Positions 37,347 to 46,512 of a DNA stretch of 64,000 nucleotides are shown here, piece after piece. The notes beneath the pieces were generated by a model. That model searched no databases. It had not been told where the DNA came from and saw nothing but the letters and a program-made list of their open reading frames with translations. Source of the DNA: Mesorhizobium sp. (GTDB lineage Bacteria > Pseudomonadota > Alphaproteobacteria > Rhizobiales > Rhizobiaceae). The stretch is taken from positions 434,001-498,000 of the forward strand of contig NZ_JAEULZ010000001.1 in the NCBI RefSeq assembly GCF_016793485.1, written 5' to 3'. The stretch's first letter is position 1; each line of letters begins with the position of its first letter. The position numbers were made by a program, and so were the translations under genes.

Positions 37347-39116
37347 TCAGTCGCCGACGGCAACGCCCTCCCGGCGTGTATCAGCGCCGCCAGTGAGGCC
37401 GCCAGCATTGATGGCAATTCCGTGCAGGCCTGAGTTCTGGTCGACGGCCTTCGTCTTGTAGCCGAGCGCCTGGAGATCGTCGGCAAACCCTTCCGCGCTC
37501 GTACCTGCTTCAAGCTCATACGTGCCGAAGCGATTCAGCATGTGCGGCATGGAGATCGCCGCCTGCATGTCCCGTTTCCAGTCGACCAGCGCGATCAGCG
37601 TGGTCGCAACATAGGGGATGATGCTCGATCCGCCGGGCGAGCCAAGGGCGTAAAGCGGCTTGCCGTCCTTCAGCACGATGGTCGGCGCCATGGAGGAGCG
37701 CGGCCGCTTGCCTGGTTCGACGCGGTTGGCGACTGCCTGCCCGTCTTTCTCCGGCGCGAAGGAGAAATCGGTGAGCTGGTTGTTGAGGATGAAGCCGGCC
37801 ACCATCTGGCGCGAGCCGAACGCGTTCTCGACCGAGCTCGTCATCGAAGCGACGTTGCCCTCGTCGTCGACGATGACGAAATGTGTGGTGGCGGGCATAT
37901 CGAATGCCGCGCCGTCCATGCGCAGCTCTGCCCCATCCAGCCCGGCCTTGTCCCAGGGCGGCTCGCCGGGCTTCACATCGTCGTCCGGCAGCGCCGTCGG
38001 GCGGCGGATCAGCGCCGAGCGCTGCGCAAGATAACCTGCGTTGAGCAGGCCCTTCGGAATGCTCACGAAATCGCCGTCGGCGATGTAACGGTCGCGGTCG
38101 GCGAAGGCGAGGCGCGTAGCGTCGCCGATGATGCGCCAGCTTTCGGGATCGTCAGGCCCGAGCGTGGCGAGATCGAATGGCTCGATCATGCCGAGAATTT
38201 GCCCGATCGTCAGCGCGCCGGAGGAGGGTGGTCCCATGCCGCAGACCGACAGCCCGCGATAGGGTGCGCAGACGGCCGGGCGTTCCTTTACCTGATAGTC
38301 CGCGAGGTCCCTGGTGCTGAGCGCCCCTGGGTTGGTCGCGTGGCTGGTGACCGCTCGAACGATCTTTTCGGCGATCTCTCCCTCATAGAAGGCATCGGCA
38401 CCGCCATCCCCGATCGCCCGCAATGTCGCGGCGTAGTCCGGATTGCGCAGCACGGTCCCAGCGGCCAAGGGCGCGCCGGCCGTATCGAAGAAATAGGCGC
38501 GCGTAGCCGGCTGCGTGTCGAGCCGTCCGACATCCTCGGCGATCATCGTGTTGAGGCGGGGCGATACCGTAAAACCGCGTTCAGCCAGATCGATGGCCGG
38601 CTGCAGCAGGTCCTTCCACGGCGTCCTGCCGTATTTCGTGTGCACCACCTCCATCAATCGGGGCACGCCCGGTACGCCGACCGAACGCCCGCCGATCACG
38701 GCGTCGAAGAAGCCAAGAGGCTCGCCGTCGCTGCCAAGAAAGAGCGCAGGCGTCGACGCCGCCGGCGCTGTCTCGCGCCCGTCGAACGTCGTCACAGTCT
38801 TGCTTGCGGCGTCATACCAGGTCAGGAACGCACCGCCGCCGAGGCCGGAGGATTGTGGCTCGACCAAGCCCAACACCGTCTGAACGACGACGAGGGCGTC
38901 GGCGGCGTTCCCGCCTTTCCTGAGTACGTCCAGTCCTGCCTGCGCCGCAAGCGGGTTGGCAGCGACCACCATGTGCTTCGTCGCGTGAACGGGGGCCTTC
39001 TGCTCGACGCCGGAAGGTGCTTCCGGGGCGGTGACATCGGATGCCTGCTGCGCTACGGCCGGGATCGCCAGGAGTGCAGCCAGCGCCGTCGGGACCAGTG
39101 TTCCGGTGGCTCTCAT
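37347..39116 (-). CDS. ggt: Gamma-glutamyltransferase
   Basis: A 589-aa Ntn-hydrolase precursor. The first 22 residues ([22 protein letters not shown]) form a Sec signal peptide, so it acts in the periplasm. The large-subunit region has GLGGGAFLTWYD (about 91-102) and GRETAPA (about 113-119). Autocleavage is expected before the second Thr in PATTHFVIVDDEGN (about 408-421), giving the catalytic N-terminal Thr of the small subunit, which continues with SSVENAFGS and GSPGGSSIIPYV. It hydrolyses or transfers the gamma-glutamyl group of glutathione. The ATG at 39116 overlaps the lipB stop (TGATG), so the two are co-transcribed. Confidence 0.94.
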   Translation of the reverse strand: MRATGTLVPTALAALLAIPAVAQQASDVTAPEAPSGVEQKAPVHATKHMVVAANPLAAQAGLDVLRKGGNAADALVVVQTVLGLVEPQSSGLGGGAFLTWYDAASKTVTTFDGRETAPAASTPALFLGSDGEPLGFFDAVIGGRSVGVPGVPRLMEVVHTKYGRTPWKDLLQPAIDLAERGFTVSPRLNTMIAEDVGRLDTQPATRAYFFDTAGAPLAAGTVLRNPDYAATLRAIGDGGADAFYEGEIAEKIVRAVTSHATNPGALSTRDLADYQVKERPAVCAPYRGLSVCGMGPPSSGALTIGQILGMIEPFDLATLGPDDPESWRIIGDATRLAFADRDRYIADGDFVSIPKGLLNAGYLAQRSALIRRPTALPDDDVKPGEPPWDKAGLDGAELRMDGAAFDMPATTHFVIVDDEGNVASMTSSVENAFGSRQMVAGFILNNQLTDFSFAPEKDGQAVANRVEPGKRPRSSMAPTIVLKDGKPLYALGSPGGSSIIPYVATTLIALVDWKRDMQAAISMPHMLNRFGTYELEAGTSAEGFADDLQALGYKTKAVDQNSGLHGIAINAGGLTGGADTRREGVAVGD

Positions 39117-39856
39117 CAGCCTGCCTTTCTGGATTGCTCTCCTGCGTAGCCCGTTGCCCCGAAAACTTCCTCGAACGCAGCCCTCAGTGCAACGTCGAGG
39201 TCGCCCATCGTGACCGGCAGGCCGAGGTCGACAAGGCTGGTCACGCCATGATCGCTGACGCCGCAGGGCACTATGCCGGAAAAATGCGACAGGTCGGGCT
39301 CGACGTTGATCGAGATGCCGTGGAAGCTGACCCACTTCCTCAATCGAATGCCGATCGCCGCGATCTTGTCCTCCGCCGGCGATCCGTCTGCCGTTGCCGG
39401 TCGGTCGGGCCGCAGCACCCAGACGCCGACGCGGTCCTCGCGCCGCTCGCCCTTCACATTGAAGCGGCCGAGCGTGCGGATGATCCATTCCTCGAGCGCC
39501 GCCACGAAGGCGCGCACGTCTTCGCGCCGCCGCTTGAGGTCGAGCATCACATAGGCAACGCGCTGTCCCGGGCCGTGATAGGTGTATTCGCCGCCGCGAC
39601 CCGCCGAAAAGACCGGAAAACGATCCGGCTCGACCAGGTCCTCGGCCTTCGCGCTCGTCCCGGCCGTGTAAAGCGGTGGGTGCTCGACCAGCCAGACCAT
39701 CTCGGGTGCGATACCAAGGCGGATTTCGTCAGCGCGCCTTTCCATGACGGCAAGCGCATCTTCATAAGCGGTCAGTCCCGGCTCGAAGCGCCATTCGACG
39801 GGCGCGGAGCCGGGCGCCGGAAGGAAGTCAGGGGCAATCTGGCTGCGTTCGGGCAT
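39116..39856 (-). CDS. lipB: Octanoyl-[acyl-carrier-protein] transferase LipB
   Basis: This 246-aa protein has [20 protein letters not shown] (about 83-102), [20 protein letters not shown] (about 162-181, with the catalytic lysine context) and [17 protein letters not shown] (about 189-205, catalytic Cys). It transfers octanoyl from ACP to lipoyl domains, the first step of lipoate synthesis. The N-terminus is about 20 residues longer than the shortest homologues; ATG 39856 is the only good start. ggt follows directly. Confidence 0.95.
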   Translation of the reverse strand: MPERSQIAPDFLPAPGSAPVEWRFEPGLTAYEDALAVMERRADEIRLGIAPEMVWLVEHPPLYTAGTSAKAEDLVEPDRFPVFSAGRGGEYTYHGPGQRVAYVMLDLKRRREDVRAFVAALEEWIIRTLGRFNVKGERREDRVGVWVLRPDRPATADGSPAEDKIAAIGIRLRKWVSFHGISINVEPDLSHFSGIVPCGVSDHGVTSLVDLGLPVTMGDLDVALRAAFEEVFGATGYAGEQSRKAG

Positions 39857-40002
39857 GGCGCTTCCGTTGCTGATGCCCCTATATGGCCCTGCCGCTTCCC
39901 GGCGTCCAGACGTCGGTGTCTTGCAGTCCTCTTGCTCTGGCGCGCCGCGGCTTAACGACTTTTTTGCCCGGATGCGTCATCCTCGCCCGAAGGAAGAGGA
40001 TC

Positions 40003-40872
40003 ATGCAACAAAGTCTGACGCTCAGCATCGGGCTGCCGGCCGGCCTAGTCATCGTCATGCTGGGTCTCGGCCTGTCGTTGCGGATACAGGACTTTACCCG
40101 CTATCTGTCCCGCCCCTGGCCGATCGTGCTGGGGCTTCTTTGCCAGATCGTGCTTCTCCCGCTTCTTTGCTTCGCGCTGATCTACGCAGTCGATTTTCCG
40201 CCGGCGATCAGCGTCGGCATGATGCTGCTCGCGGCAAGTCCGGGAGGGACATCGGCAGCGCTGTTCACTCACCTCGCGCGCGGCGACGTGGCGCTCAGCC
40301 TCATCCTGGCGGCCGCCACAACCCTGATCGCGCTGGTCAGCCTGCCGGTCATCGTCAATCTCTCCATGATCGTGTTCTACGGCGAAGCGAGGACGGTCCG
40401 GCTGGACATCGCCCAGGTGCTGCTGATCTTCGCCATCGCGGTCGTTCCGGCATCGATCGGGGTGTTCGTGCGCAGCCGCTTTCCCGATCTTGCCGAACGT
40501 CTCGACCGGCCGGTTAAGACGATAACGATGATCTTCCTTGTCGGGTTGATATCGATCGCGCTGATCGGCCAATGGCGGTTGCTTGTTGTATGGGGACCGA
40601 CAGTCGGCCTCGTGACGCTGATCTTTGCAGTCCTCAGCCTACTCGTGGGTTATTGTCTCCCGCTTCTCCTGGGGGTCGAGCCGCGTCAGGCAGTAGCCCT
40701 GTCGATGTCGATCGGCATCCACAACGCGGCACTCGTCATAGCGCTCGCCATGAGCGAACACATGTTGAACAATGCCGAGATGGCCATTCCACCCGCCGCC
40801 TACGGCGTCATCGCCTATATCGTCGGCGGCATTTTCGTCTGGATACTGAACCGGCGTCAGGCGGTTTCCTGA
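40003..40872 (+). CDS. Bile acid:sodium symporter (BASS) family transporter
   Basis: A 289-aa membrane protein with nine or ten helices. The start ATG at 40003 follows AGGAAGAGGA. Family features include LGLSLRIQDFTRYLSRP (about 23-39), SVGMMLLAASPGGTSAALFTHLARGDVALS (about 72-101, the crossover motif with PGG) and MSIGIHNAALVIALAMSE (about 242-259). Members move organic anions with sodium; the substrate here cannot be told. It converges with the asparagine-synthase-like gene; the 64-base gap holds a perfect 14-base palindrome (40886-40899). Confidence 0.88.
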   Translation: MQQSLTLSIGLPAGLVIVMLGLGLSLRIQDFTRYLSRPWPIVLGLLCQIVLLPLLCFALIYAVDFPPAISVGMMLLAASPGGTSAALFTHLARGDVALSLILAAATTLIALVSLPVIVNLSMIVFYGEARTVRLDIAQVLLIFAIAVVPASIGVFVRSRFPDLAERLDRPVKTITMIFLVGLISIALIGQWRLLVVWGPTVGLVTLIFAVLSLLVGYCLPLLLGVEPRQAVALSMSIGIHNAALVIALAMSEHMLNNAEMAIPPAAYGVIAYIVGGIFVWILNRRQAVS

Positions 40873-40936
40873 GCGATAGATCAGTCGGTGCATGCACCGC
40901 GGATAAGGAAGAAATCCTTGTCAGGAAAGTCTGGCA

Positions 40937-42154
40937 CTAGCCGAACCAATCAGCGCCCATTGCAAGTTCCGTGCAGATCAACACCTGACGCGCCGCTTTG
41001 GATGTAGGAATCTCCGCAATCTTTGTTTCTAGAAAGGCATTGGAGAAAACTTTCCTTTTTCTTAGGCGCTTTGCTGCCTCGCCAGCCAGGACCTTTACCA
41101 CATCGTTTTCAATCTCCTTTAAAGGGGCGCGCTTGCTGAGTAGTCGCCTCGCTTCCGAACCCGTCGCTACTGTCGAATCGGCGATATCGAAAAACTCGGG
41201 AGCGTCCAGCCACCGCATGAATGCGACGAGCAGGGATTGATCGTAGCGTTCCTCTACCGAACGATTGAACCAAACGCCGATCCACCGCGAGTCGAAGAGC
41301 GGATAGCGATAAATTCGATCCGAATTTTGGCGGTGAGGGCGAATGCGGAGTTCGGTGCGACATGCAAATTTGAGCTGATCGTCGAATAATATATCTTCCT
41401 CAGGTACGAAGGATTTCTCGGGGAGGAGTTTTGGGCCTCCGACGCGCAAAGCCAGTTCGAAGGGGTCGTTCATGCGGCGAAAGCGCTTCTTGGCCTCATC
41501 CCATCCGATGTTGACGGGCAATTTCATTCTTGCGCCTGAGGTTGCGTCACCTCCCAAGCCGTGAAATTCGACGCGATCGGGGAAAGCTTTTTCTATCTCT
41601 ACGACCGCCACGAGCCTACGGAGGAACAACAGATCCTGCTCGTGCCTGGCCAAGTCATAGAGATCATCGAGGCGCCAGGACAAAGACGGTATAGTAAACT
41701 GCTTGATTGAAAGGCGATCCGCAAGATCGCCAACAACCCTGGTGTCGAATCCCCGGGCGAATGTATAGGTTGTGGGTTCTACCCCGTTACGTCGCAGATA
41801 GTGCAGAATCAGGCGGGAATCAAAGCCCCCGGATAGTCCCATAATGACGTTTCTGCCCTTTTCAATAGTTGCGATTTCGTCCTTGATGATTTGATTCAGG
41901 GTCCTGTCCATAGCTTCGAAGCGTTCTCTTGGCGTTGCGGCGAGCCACCCCGTCTTGAAGATGTCCGGGGCGCTTCTCTTTGCAGAAACAAGACGAGAAA
42001 TTGTTTCCGTCGAACGACGATTGTTCAGGATAAATCCAAAGGAAAGAAATTCCAAAAATCTCCTATCTTTTCGCAAATTCTTGTTGACAATAAATTCAAA
42101 ATTATCATCATTAAAATAATATTTTATAGCTTCTGAAATCCATCTATAAATCAT
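40937..42154 (-). CDS. Asparagine synthase (ATP-pyrophosphatase) domain protein, probably acquired
   Basis: This 405-aa protein has one recognisable motif, VIMGLSGGFDSRLILHYLRR (about 102-121), the SGGxDS PP-loop of asparagine-synthase and related amidotransferases, followed by YTFARGFDTRV and EFHGLGGDATSGARMK. The N-terminal glutaminase domain is missing, so it is not a complete AsnB. Such stand-alone domains occur in sugar-amidation and surface-polysaccharide or peptide loci; substrate unknown. Base composition is much more AT-rich than its neighbours, above all at the 5' end (AAATTTGAGCTG, TTATTATAT-like runs), and it lies at the 3' end of a tRNA gene, both signs of transfer. ATG at 42154 is the first good start. 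Confidence 0.7.
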   Translation of the reverse strand: MIYRWISEAIKYYFNDDNFEFIVNKNLRKDRRFLEFLSFGFILNNRRSTETISRLVSAKRSAPDIFKTGWLAATPRERFEAMDRTLNQIIKDEIATIEKGRNVIMGLSGGFDSRLILHYLRRNGVEPTTYTFARGFDTRVVGDLADRLSIKQFTIPSLSWRLDDLYDLARHEQDLLFLRRLVAVVEIEKAFPDRVEFHGLGGDATSGARMKLPVNIGWDEAKKRFRRMNDPFELALRVGGPKLLPEKSFVPEEDILFDDQLKFACRTELRIRPHRQNSDRIYRYPLFDSRWIGVWFNRSVEERYDQSLLVAFMRWLDAPEFFDIADSTVATGSEARRLLSKRAPLKEIENDVVKVLAGEAAKRLRKRKVFSNAFLETKIAEIPTSKAARQVLICTELAMGADWFG

Positions 42155-42483
42155 GAATTAATACTATTTTTTATATCTTTGTCTTACTAAACTAAAAAAT
42201 GGAATTTTCATAGAAAAACCCCTCCTTTAAGATTTTGGGCGTAAAGAAAAGGTCTCGGCAATTGGCGTGACGACTTTCCTGGACGCCTGAATCGGCCCAG
42301 GCGTATTGAAGGGGTGTGGGTCCCGAGGACGCGGCATGTTGCAAGCCCTGGTCGGCGCGGAAATCACATGACGTGGGCAAGAGCCATTGTATCGGAGGGC
42401 TGAAGCTGATTTCGGATGCGCCGTAGGCAGGCCAGATTTTGTGGCCAAAGAATGACAGCACGAAGATGCGGCGCGGCGTTGAA
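42155..42483. other. AT-rich region between the asparagine-synthase-like gene and tRNA-Leu
   Basis: About 330 bases. The part next to the gene (42155-42235) is very AT-rich and should hold its promoter; the rest returns to normal composition. No integrase, no gene and no repeat of the tRNA 3' end were found. An open frame across 42192-42611 on the minus strand runs through the tRNA and is rejected. Confidence 0.5.
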
Positions 42484-42568
42484 TGGTGCGGTCGAGAAGA
42501 CTCGAACTTCCACGGGTTGCCCCACAGCGACCTCAACGCTGCGCGTCTACCAATTCCGCCACGACCGC
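42484..42568 (-). tRNA. tRNA-Leu (anticodon GAG), CCA encoded
   Basis: Read on the minus strand, the acceptor strands GCGGTCG and CGACCGC pair, followed by A and an encoded CCA (42484-42486). The D-arm has GGCGGAATTGGTAGACGC. The anticodon stem CAGCG/CGCTG holds loop TTGAGGT, so the anticodon is GAG. A long variable arm (TGGGGCAACCCG) and the T-arm GTTCGAGTC complete a class II leucine tRNA. Confidence 0.96.
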
Positions 42569-42764
42569 ACGTGGTAGGAGCCGGAACTGGCCGGCCCGCG
42601 GCGTGTAGCAAATCGTCCAGCCCGAAACAAGGGCAAAGGCGGTGTTATTCGTCACGCGGCCGCTTGCCGTAGAGAAAGGCCGGAACGCGTCGTTTCGAGA
42701 CGTATTTCGTTTGCTGTTTCCGGGCGTTGCGCGCTAGACCTGAAGCGCATCGTCCACCCGGTCC

Positions 42765-44207
42765 ATGACCAATAGCGAGCCGGAGGCGCCGTTGGAAAAC
42801 CAGCCCGAAACGCCGCCCGAGGCCAACCCGTCCGGGGCGGAGCCCGACATCTACGACGATGGCGGCGCCATTCGCTCGTCCTTCCTCGCCCATGTCGGCG
42901 CGGCGATAGCGGATCGTGATACGATCACGCTCAAGCGGGAAGTCGACGATCTCCACCAGTCCGAGCTTGGCGACCTGCTGGAAGCGCTTATGCCCGAGCA
43001 GCGGCTCGCGCTGGTCGAACTGCTGGGCAAGGATTTCGACTTCTCGGCGCTGACCGAGGTCGACGAGGCGATCCGCCTCGACATCGTCGACAACATGCCG
43101 AACGAGCAGATCGCGCAGGCGGTCCAGGAGCTCGATTCCGACGATGCTGTCTACATCCTCGAGGATCTCGACCAGGAGGACCAGGACGAGATCCTCGCCA
43201 AGCTGCCGTTCACCGAGCGGGTTCGGCTGCGTCGCGCGCTCGACTATCCGGAAGAGACCGCCGGGCGGCGCATGCAGACCGAGTTCGTTGCCGTGCCGCC
43301 GTTCTGGACGGTCGGCCAGACGATCGACTACATGCGCGAGGATAAGGACCTGCCTGATCGCTTCAGCCAGATCTTCGTCATCGACCCGACCTTCAAGCTT
43401 CTGGGCGCCATCGACCTCGACCAGATCCTGCGCGCCAAGCGCGCGGTGAAGATCGAGGAGATCATGCACGAGACGCGTTACGCTATTCCCGCAACGATGG
43501 ACCAGGAGGAGGCGGCCCGCGAGTTCGAGCAGTACGACCTTCTGTCCGCCGCCGTTGTCGACGAGAACGAACGGCTGGTCGGCGTCCTGACCATCGACGA
43601 CGTGGTCGATGTCATCCAGCAGGAGGCCGAGGAAGACCTGATGCGCATGGGCGGCGTCGGCGACGAAGAACTGTCCGACACGGTACTCGCCACCTCGCGC
43701 TCCCGCGTGCCTTGGCTGGCCGTCAATCTCATCACCGCCTTCATGGCGGCTTCCGTCATCAGCCTGTTCGACGGCACCATCGAGCATGTCGTCGCTTTGG
43801 CGATCCTTATGCCCATCGTTGCCGGCATGGGCGGCAATGCCGGATCGCAGACCATGACGGTGACCGTGCGCGGCCTCGCGACCAAGGATATAGACATCTA
43901 CAACGCCGGCCGCGTCATCCGGCGCGAAATGGGTGTTGGTTTCATCAATGGCATCATCTTTGCCACGTTGATCGGCGCCGTCGCCGGCCTCTGGTTCCAG
44001 AGCGTCGAGATCGGCAGCATCATTGCCGTCGCGATGGTGGTCAACATGTTCGCCGCAGCACTCGCCGGCATCCTGATCCCCATCATCCTCAACCGCTTCG
44101 GCGCCGACCCCGCCGTCGCCTCGGCGGTCTTTGTCACCGCAGTGACCGACGTCGTCGGCTTCTTTGCCTTCCTCGGCCTCGCCGCGTGGTGGTTTGGCGT
44201 GATGTAG
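42765..44207 (+). CDS. mgtE: Magnesium transporter MgtE
   Basis: The 480-aa protein has the standard order: acidic N-domain of MgtE repeats (about 45-160, with ALMPEQRLALVELLG), two CBS domains (about 165-290, ending VLTIDDVVDVIQQEAEEDLMRMGGV), then five helices (about 315-478) with PIVAGMGGNAGSQTMTVTVRGLA lining the pore. It imports Mg2+, gated by cytosolic magnesium through the N and CBS domains. The ATG at 42765 gives a short Pro/Glu-rich tail before the N-domain. It stands alone between tRNA-Leu and the HD-GYP gene. Confidence 0.94.
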   Translation: MTNSEPEAPLENQPETPPEANPSGAEPDIYDDGGAIRSSFLAHVGAAIADRDTITLKREVDDLHQSELGDLLEALMPEQRLALVELLGKDFDFSALTEVDEAIRLDIVDNMPNEQIAQAVQELDSDDAVYILEDLDQEDQDEILAKLPFTERVRLRRALDYPEETAGRRMQTEFVAVPPFWTVGQTIDYMREDKDLPDRFSQIFVIDPTFKLLGAIDLDQILRAKRAVKIEEIMHETRYAIPATMDQEEAAREFEQYDLLSAAVVDENERLVGVLTIDDVVDVIQQEAEEDLMRMGGVGDEELSDTVLATSRSRVPWLAVNLITAFMAASVISLFDGTIEHVVALAILMPIVAGMGGNAGSQTMTVTVRGLATKDIDIYNAGRVIRREMGVGFINGIIFATLIGAVAGLWFQSVEIGSIIAVAMVVNMFAAALAGILIPIILNRFGADPAVASAVFVTAVTDVVGFFAFLGLAAWWFGVM

Positions 44208-44381
44208 AGGCGAGGGAGCCGCGCGGTGTTTGTGAGCCGACGCAGATTATCCTGTAAATTGCAGGTCCTTCATTCAACGGGTCTTAATTCTTGAGGCGTA
44301 TGCTGCGGTATCCGTGGACCGTCGCGCACAGGACCGGACAACTCACCGTTTCGGCCGTTATCAGCCGCCAGGCAAGTACGC

Positions 44382-45443
44382 ATGACGAAGTCCACGCTTC
44401 TTGAGATCGACAAGAATGACGCCTGTCTCGGCATGTTCATTCATGGATTTGGCAAACAATGGCTGAGCAGCCCCTTCGCGCTCAGCCAGTTCAAGTTGTC
44501 CAGTGCAGCCGAGTTGAAAGCGCTTCGAGAAAGTTCGGTGACGACCCTGATCATCGACCTGTCCAAAGGCATCGGCCCGCGCAGTTCAACGATTGCCATA
44601 TCGAAATCCGATCAGAACCCCGTTTCGGGAAACGGCGCTGCAGCGCTGGCTCAGGCAACCGCCATGGTCCGTTCGATCTTCAGCGGCGCCGCCTCGCCGA
44701 AGGGCGTTGACCGCGAGCAGGTCGAGGCGGTTGTGGATGTGGTCGACCGGCTCATATGCACGCGCCCGGCAACCATCCTTAACCTCACCAAACTCAAAAC
44801 GAAGGACGAGACCAGCTTTCAGCATTCCATCGCAGTCTGTGCGCTTGTTGGCTTGTTCGCGCGGAACCTTAAGCTTGATGGCAAACTGGTTCGAATGCTT
44901 TGTCTCAGCGCCCTTCTGCACGATATCGGCAAGGTTCGTATCCCGACAACGATCCTGACCAAGAACGGAGTGCTGACCGCCGACGAGATAGCGGTCATGC
45001 AGACCCATCCGCATAAGGGCTACGAGATATTGGCCAAAAGCAGCGGTCTGCCCGATCTCGTCGGGAAGGTTGCCCTGCATCATCACGAAAAGCTGGATGG
45101 TTCAGGATACCCGTCCGGCTTGAAAGGCGACGAGATCAGCGCTGCGGCTCGAATTATCGCGATCTGCGATGTTTTCGACGCATTGACGTCTGTCCGGCCA
45201 TACAAGAAAGGTGCTTCGCCGGAGGCCGCCGCAGCGACGATGGCGACATGGAACGGCCATTTCGACCAGGCGCTTCTGAAAGAGTTCTTTAATTGCATGG
45301 GTCTTCAGTGGCCAGATGGCAGGACAGGTGCGAGCGGCTCCGTGCCGGCTGCGCACATCACACATGAGATATTGGGCATCTCGCAGGCGGACTTGGATGA
45401 TTTCCACTTCACGTGGTCATCTGCCGGCCGTTTAGGCGCGTAG
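44382..45443 (+). CDS. HD-GYP domain cyclic-di-GMP phosphodiesterase
   Basis: The 353-aa protein has an N-terminal region of about 110 residues (MFIHGFGKQWLSSPFALSQFKL) resembling DUF3391, then an HD-GYP domain. The metal and catalytic residues are visible: HSIAVCALVGLFA, LLHDIGKVRIP (about 180-190, the HD pair), HPHKGYEIL (about 211-219) and HHEKLDGSGYPSGL (about 232-245, a GYP motif). It is predicted to hydrolyse cyclic-di-GMP in the cytosol and so affect motility or biofilm; no GGDEF or receiver domain is attached. It is monocistronic, with 174 bases upstream and 148 before the MerR gene. Confidence 0.88.
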   Translation: MTKSTLLEIDKNDACLGMFIHGFGKQWLSSPFALSQFKLSSAAELKALRESSVTTLIIDLSKGIGPRSSTIAISKSDQNPVSGNGAAALAQATAMVRSIFSGAASPKGVDREQVEAVVDVVDRLICTRPATILNLTKLKTKDETSFQHSIAVCALVGLFARNLKLDGKLVRMLCLSALLHDIGKVRIPTTILTKNGVLTADEIAVMQTHPHKGYEILAKSSGLPDLVGKVALHHHEKLDGSGYPSGLKGDEISAAARIIAICDVFDALTSVRPYKKGASPEAAAATMATWNGHFDQALLKEFFNCMGLQWPDGRTGASGSVPAAHITHEILGISQADLDDFHFTWSSAGRLGA

Positions 45444-45530
45444 CACTTGCGAGCCGCCCGCCGTGCCGGAACAAGCGCTGCCATAAAATGACATACTCTT
45501 GCCGTGGACCTTTGGTCTTCTCCCTAAAAT

Positions 45531-45553
45531 TGACTTTTACGTAAATGCCGTCA
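45531..45553 (+). promoter_or_regulatory. Predicted MerR-family operator upstream of the MerR gene
   Basis: A perfect TTTACGTAAA palindrome (45536-45545), with TGAC to its left and GTCA to its right, lies about 45 bases before the MerR-type gene. As I recall, LiuR-type MerR regulators bind sites with a TTTACGTAAA core, so autoregulation is likely. The palindrome is seen; the regulator assignment is inference. Confidence 0.5.
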
Positions 45554-45591
45554 GAGTCATTTCGTGGCGGATTCGAGCGCCGGGAGACCTC

Positions 45592-45978
45592 ATGCGGGAA
45601 TACTACACGATCACCGAGCTGACCCGCGAATTCGATATCTCGACGCGCACGCTGCGCTTTTACGAGGACGAGGGCCTTATCCAGCCAGTGCGGCGCGGGC
45701 GCACCCGCCTGTTCCGGCCTTCCGACCGTCACCTGATACGCCAAATCCTGCGCGGAAAGCGCCTTGGCTTCTCGATCAACGAGATTCGCGAAATCGTCCA
45801 GATGTACAAGGAGCCGCCGGGGGAGGTCGGTCAGCTCAAGCTGATGATCAGGCGCATCGAGGAGAAGCGCGAGGACCTTCGCCAGAAGCGGCGCGACCTC
45901 GAGGAAACGATCGTCGAACTCGACAATGCCGAGGAGGCCTGCGTCGAGCGCCTCGCCGAACTTGGCGTCAATACGTGA
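45592..45978 (+). CDS. MerR-family regulator, LiuR-like
   Basis: The 128-aa protein starts MREYYTITELTREFDIST, has the winged HTH (TRTLRFYEDEGLIQPVRRG, about 18-36) and a long coiled coil (about 80-125, IRRIEEKREDLRQKRRDLEETI). There is no metal-binding cysteine pair. The closest known pattern is LiuR, which controls leucine/isovalerate degradation genes, but none of those genes is nearby. The ATG at 45592 follows GGGAGA at six bases; the upstream in-frame extension is rejected. Convergent with the methyltransferase-like gene. Confidence 0.82.
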   Translation: MREYYTITELTREFDISTRTLRFYEDEGLIQPVRRGRTRLFRPSDRHLIRQILRGKRLGFSINEIREIVQMYKEPPGEVGQLKLMIRRIEEKREDLRQKRRDLEETIVELDNAEEACVERLAELGVNT

Positions 45979-45990
45979 CGTCCTGGACGC

Positions 45991-46512
45991 TCAGATCCAC
46001 CGCCTGACCCGCTTGGCGTAGTCGCGGTACCGCTTGCCGAACTTGTCGGCCAGCCAGCGCTCTTCTTTTTCAATGGCGACCTTCTTCGTGACAAGCGCGG
46101 CGATGATCGCTGCCGGAAGGAACCAAGTGATGCCCGTCACAAGCCCGACGCCGAGCAGCAGCAGCGTATCCGCCAGGTAGATCGGGTTGCGCGAGATGCC
46201 GAACGGCCCTTCACTCAACAGGTGTTCGGGCGGCGAGTTCGGGTTGATCGGCGTTTTTGCGCGGGCCATGGCGCGAAACGCCGTGAAGAACAGCGCGACC
46301 ATCGCGAGCAGCGCCAGCCAGCCGACGGCGACCAGGATGTCCGACAAAGGCGAGCCGAACCAGGGCAGGGGGTAGATCGTGTGCAGTGCGAGGCTGGCCG
46401 CAATGCCCAACACATAGATCACCGGAGGCCACGGTATTACGCCTCTCTTCGCGGTCGGCGCGGCTGCAGACTGCACAAGCGGCTTGCCATGCTTTCCCCT
46501 GGCGTCGCTCAT
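45991..46512 (-). CDS. Isoprenylcysteine carboxyl methyltransferase-type membrane protein
   Basis: This 173-aa protein has four helices. The C-terminal signature of the ICMT/PEMT fold is visible as GPFGISRNPIYLADTLLLLG (about 99-118, with RNPIY) and EKEERWLADKFGKRYRDYAKRVRRW (about 147-171, with the E-x8-G-x2-Y-x-Y pattern). Such bacterial proteins are SAM-dependent methyltransferases of unknown lipid or quinone-type substrates. The ATG overlaps the upstream DUF1624 stop (ATGA), so the two are co-transcribed. Confidence 0.85.
   Translation of the reverse strand: MSDARGKHGKPLVQSAAAPTAKRGVIPWPPVIYVLGIAASLALHTIYPLPWFGSPLSDILVAVGWLALLAMVALFFTAFRAMARAKTPINPNSPPEHLLSEGPFGISRNPIYLADTLLLLGVGLVTGITWFLPAAIIAALVTKKVAIEKEERWLADKFGKRYRDYAKRVRRWI

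Noticed and set aside
39883-40002. Longer N-terminus for the BASS transporter
   Set aside because: A strong AGGAAGAGGA site precedes ATG 40003, and the upstream residues do not fit the transporter fold.
40900-42568. Complete genomic island with integrase and att sites at tRNA-Leu
   Set aside because: No integrase, transposase or duplicated tRNA end was found; only composition and position suggest transfer.
42192-42611. 139-codon minus-strand frame
   Set aside because: It runs straight through tRNA-Leu and lacks a plausible product.
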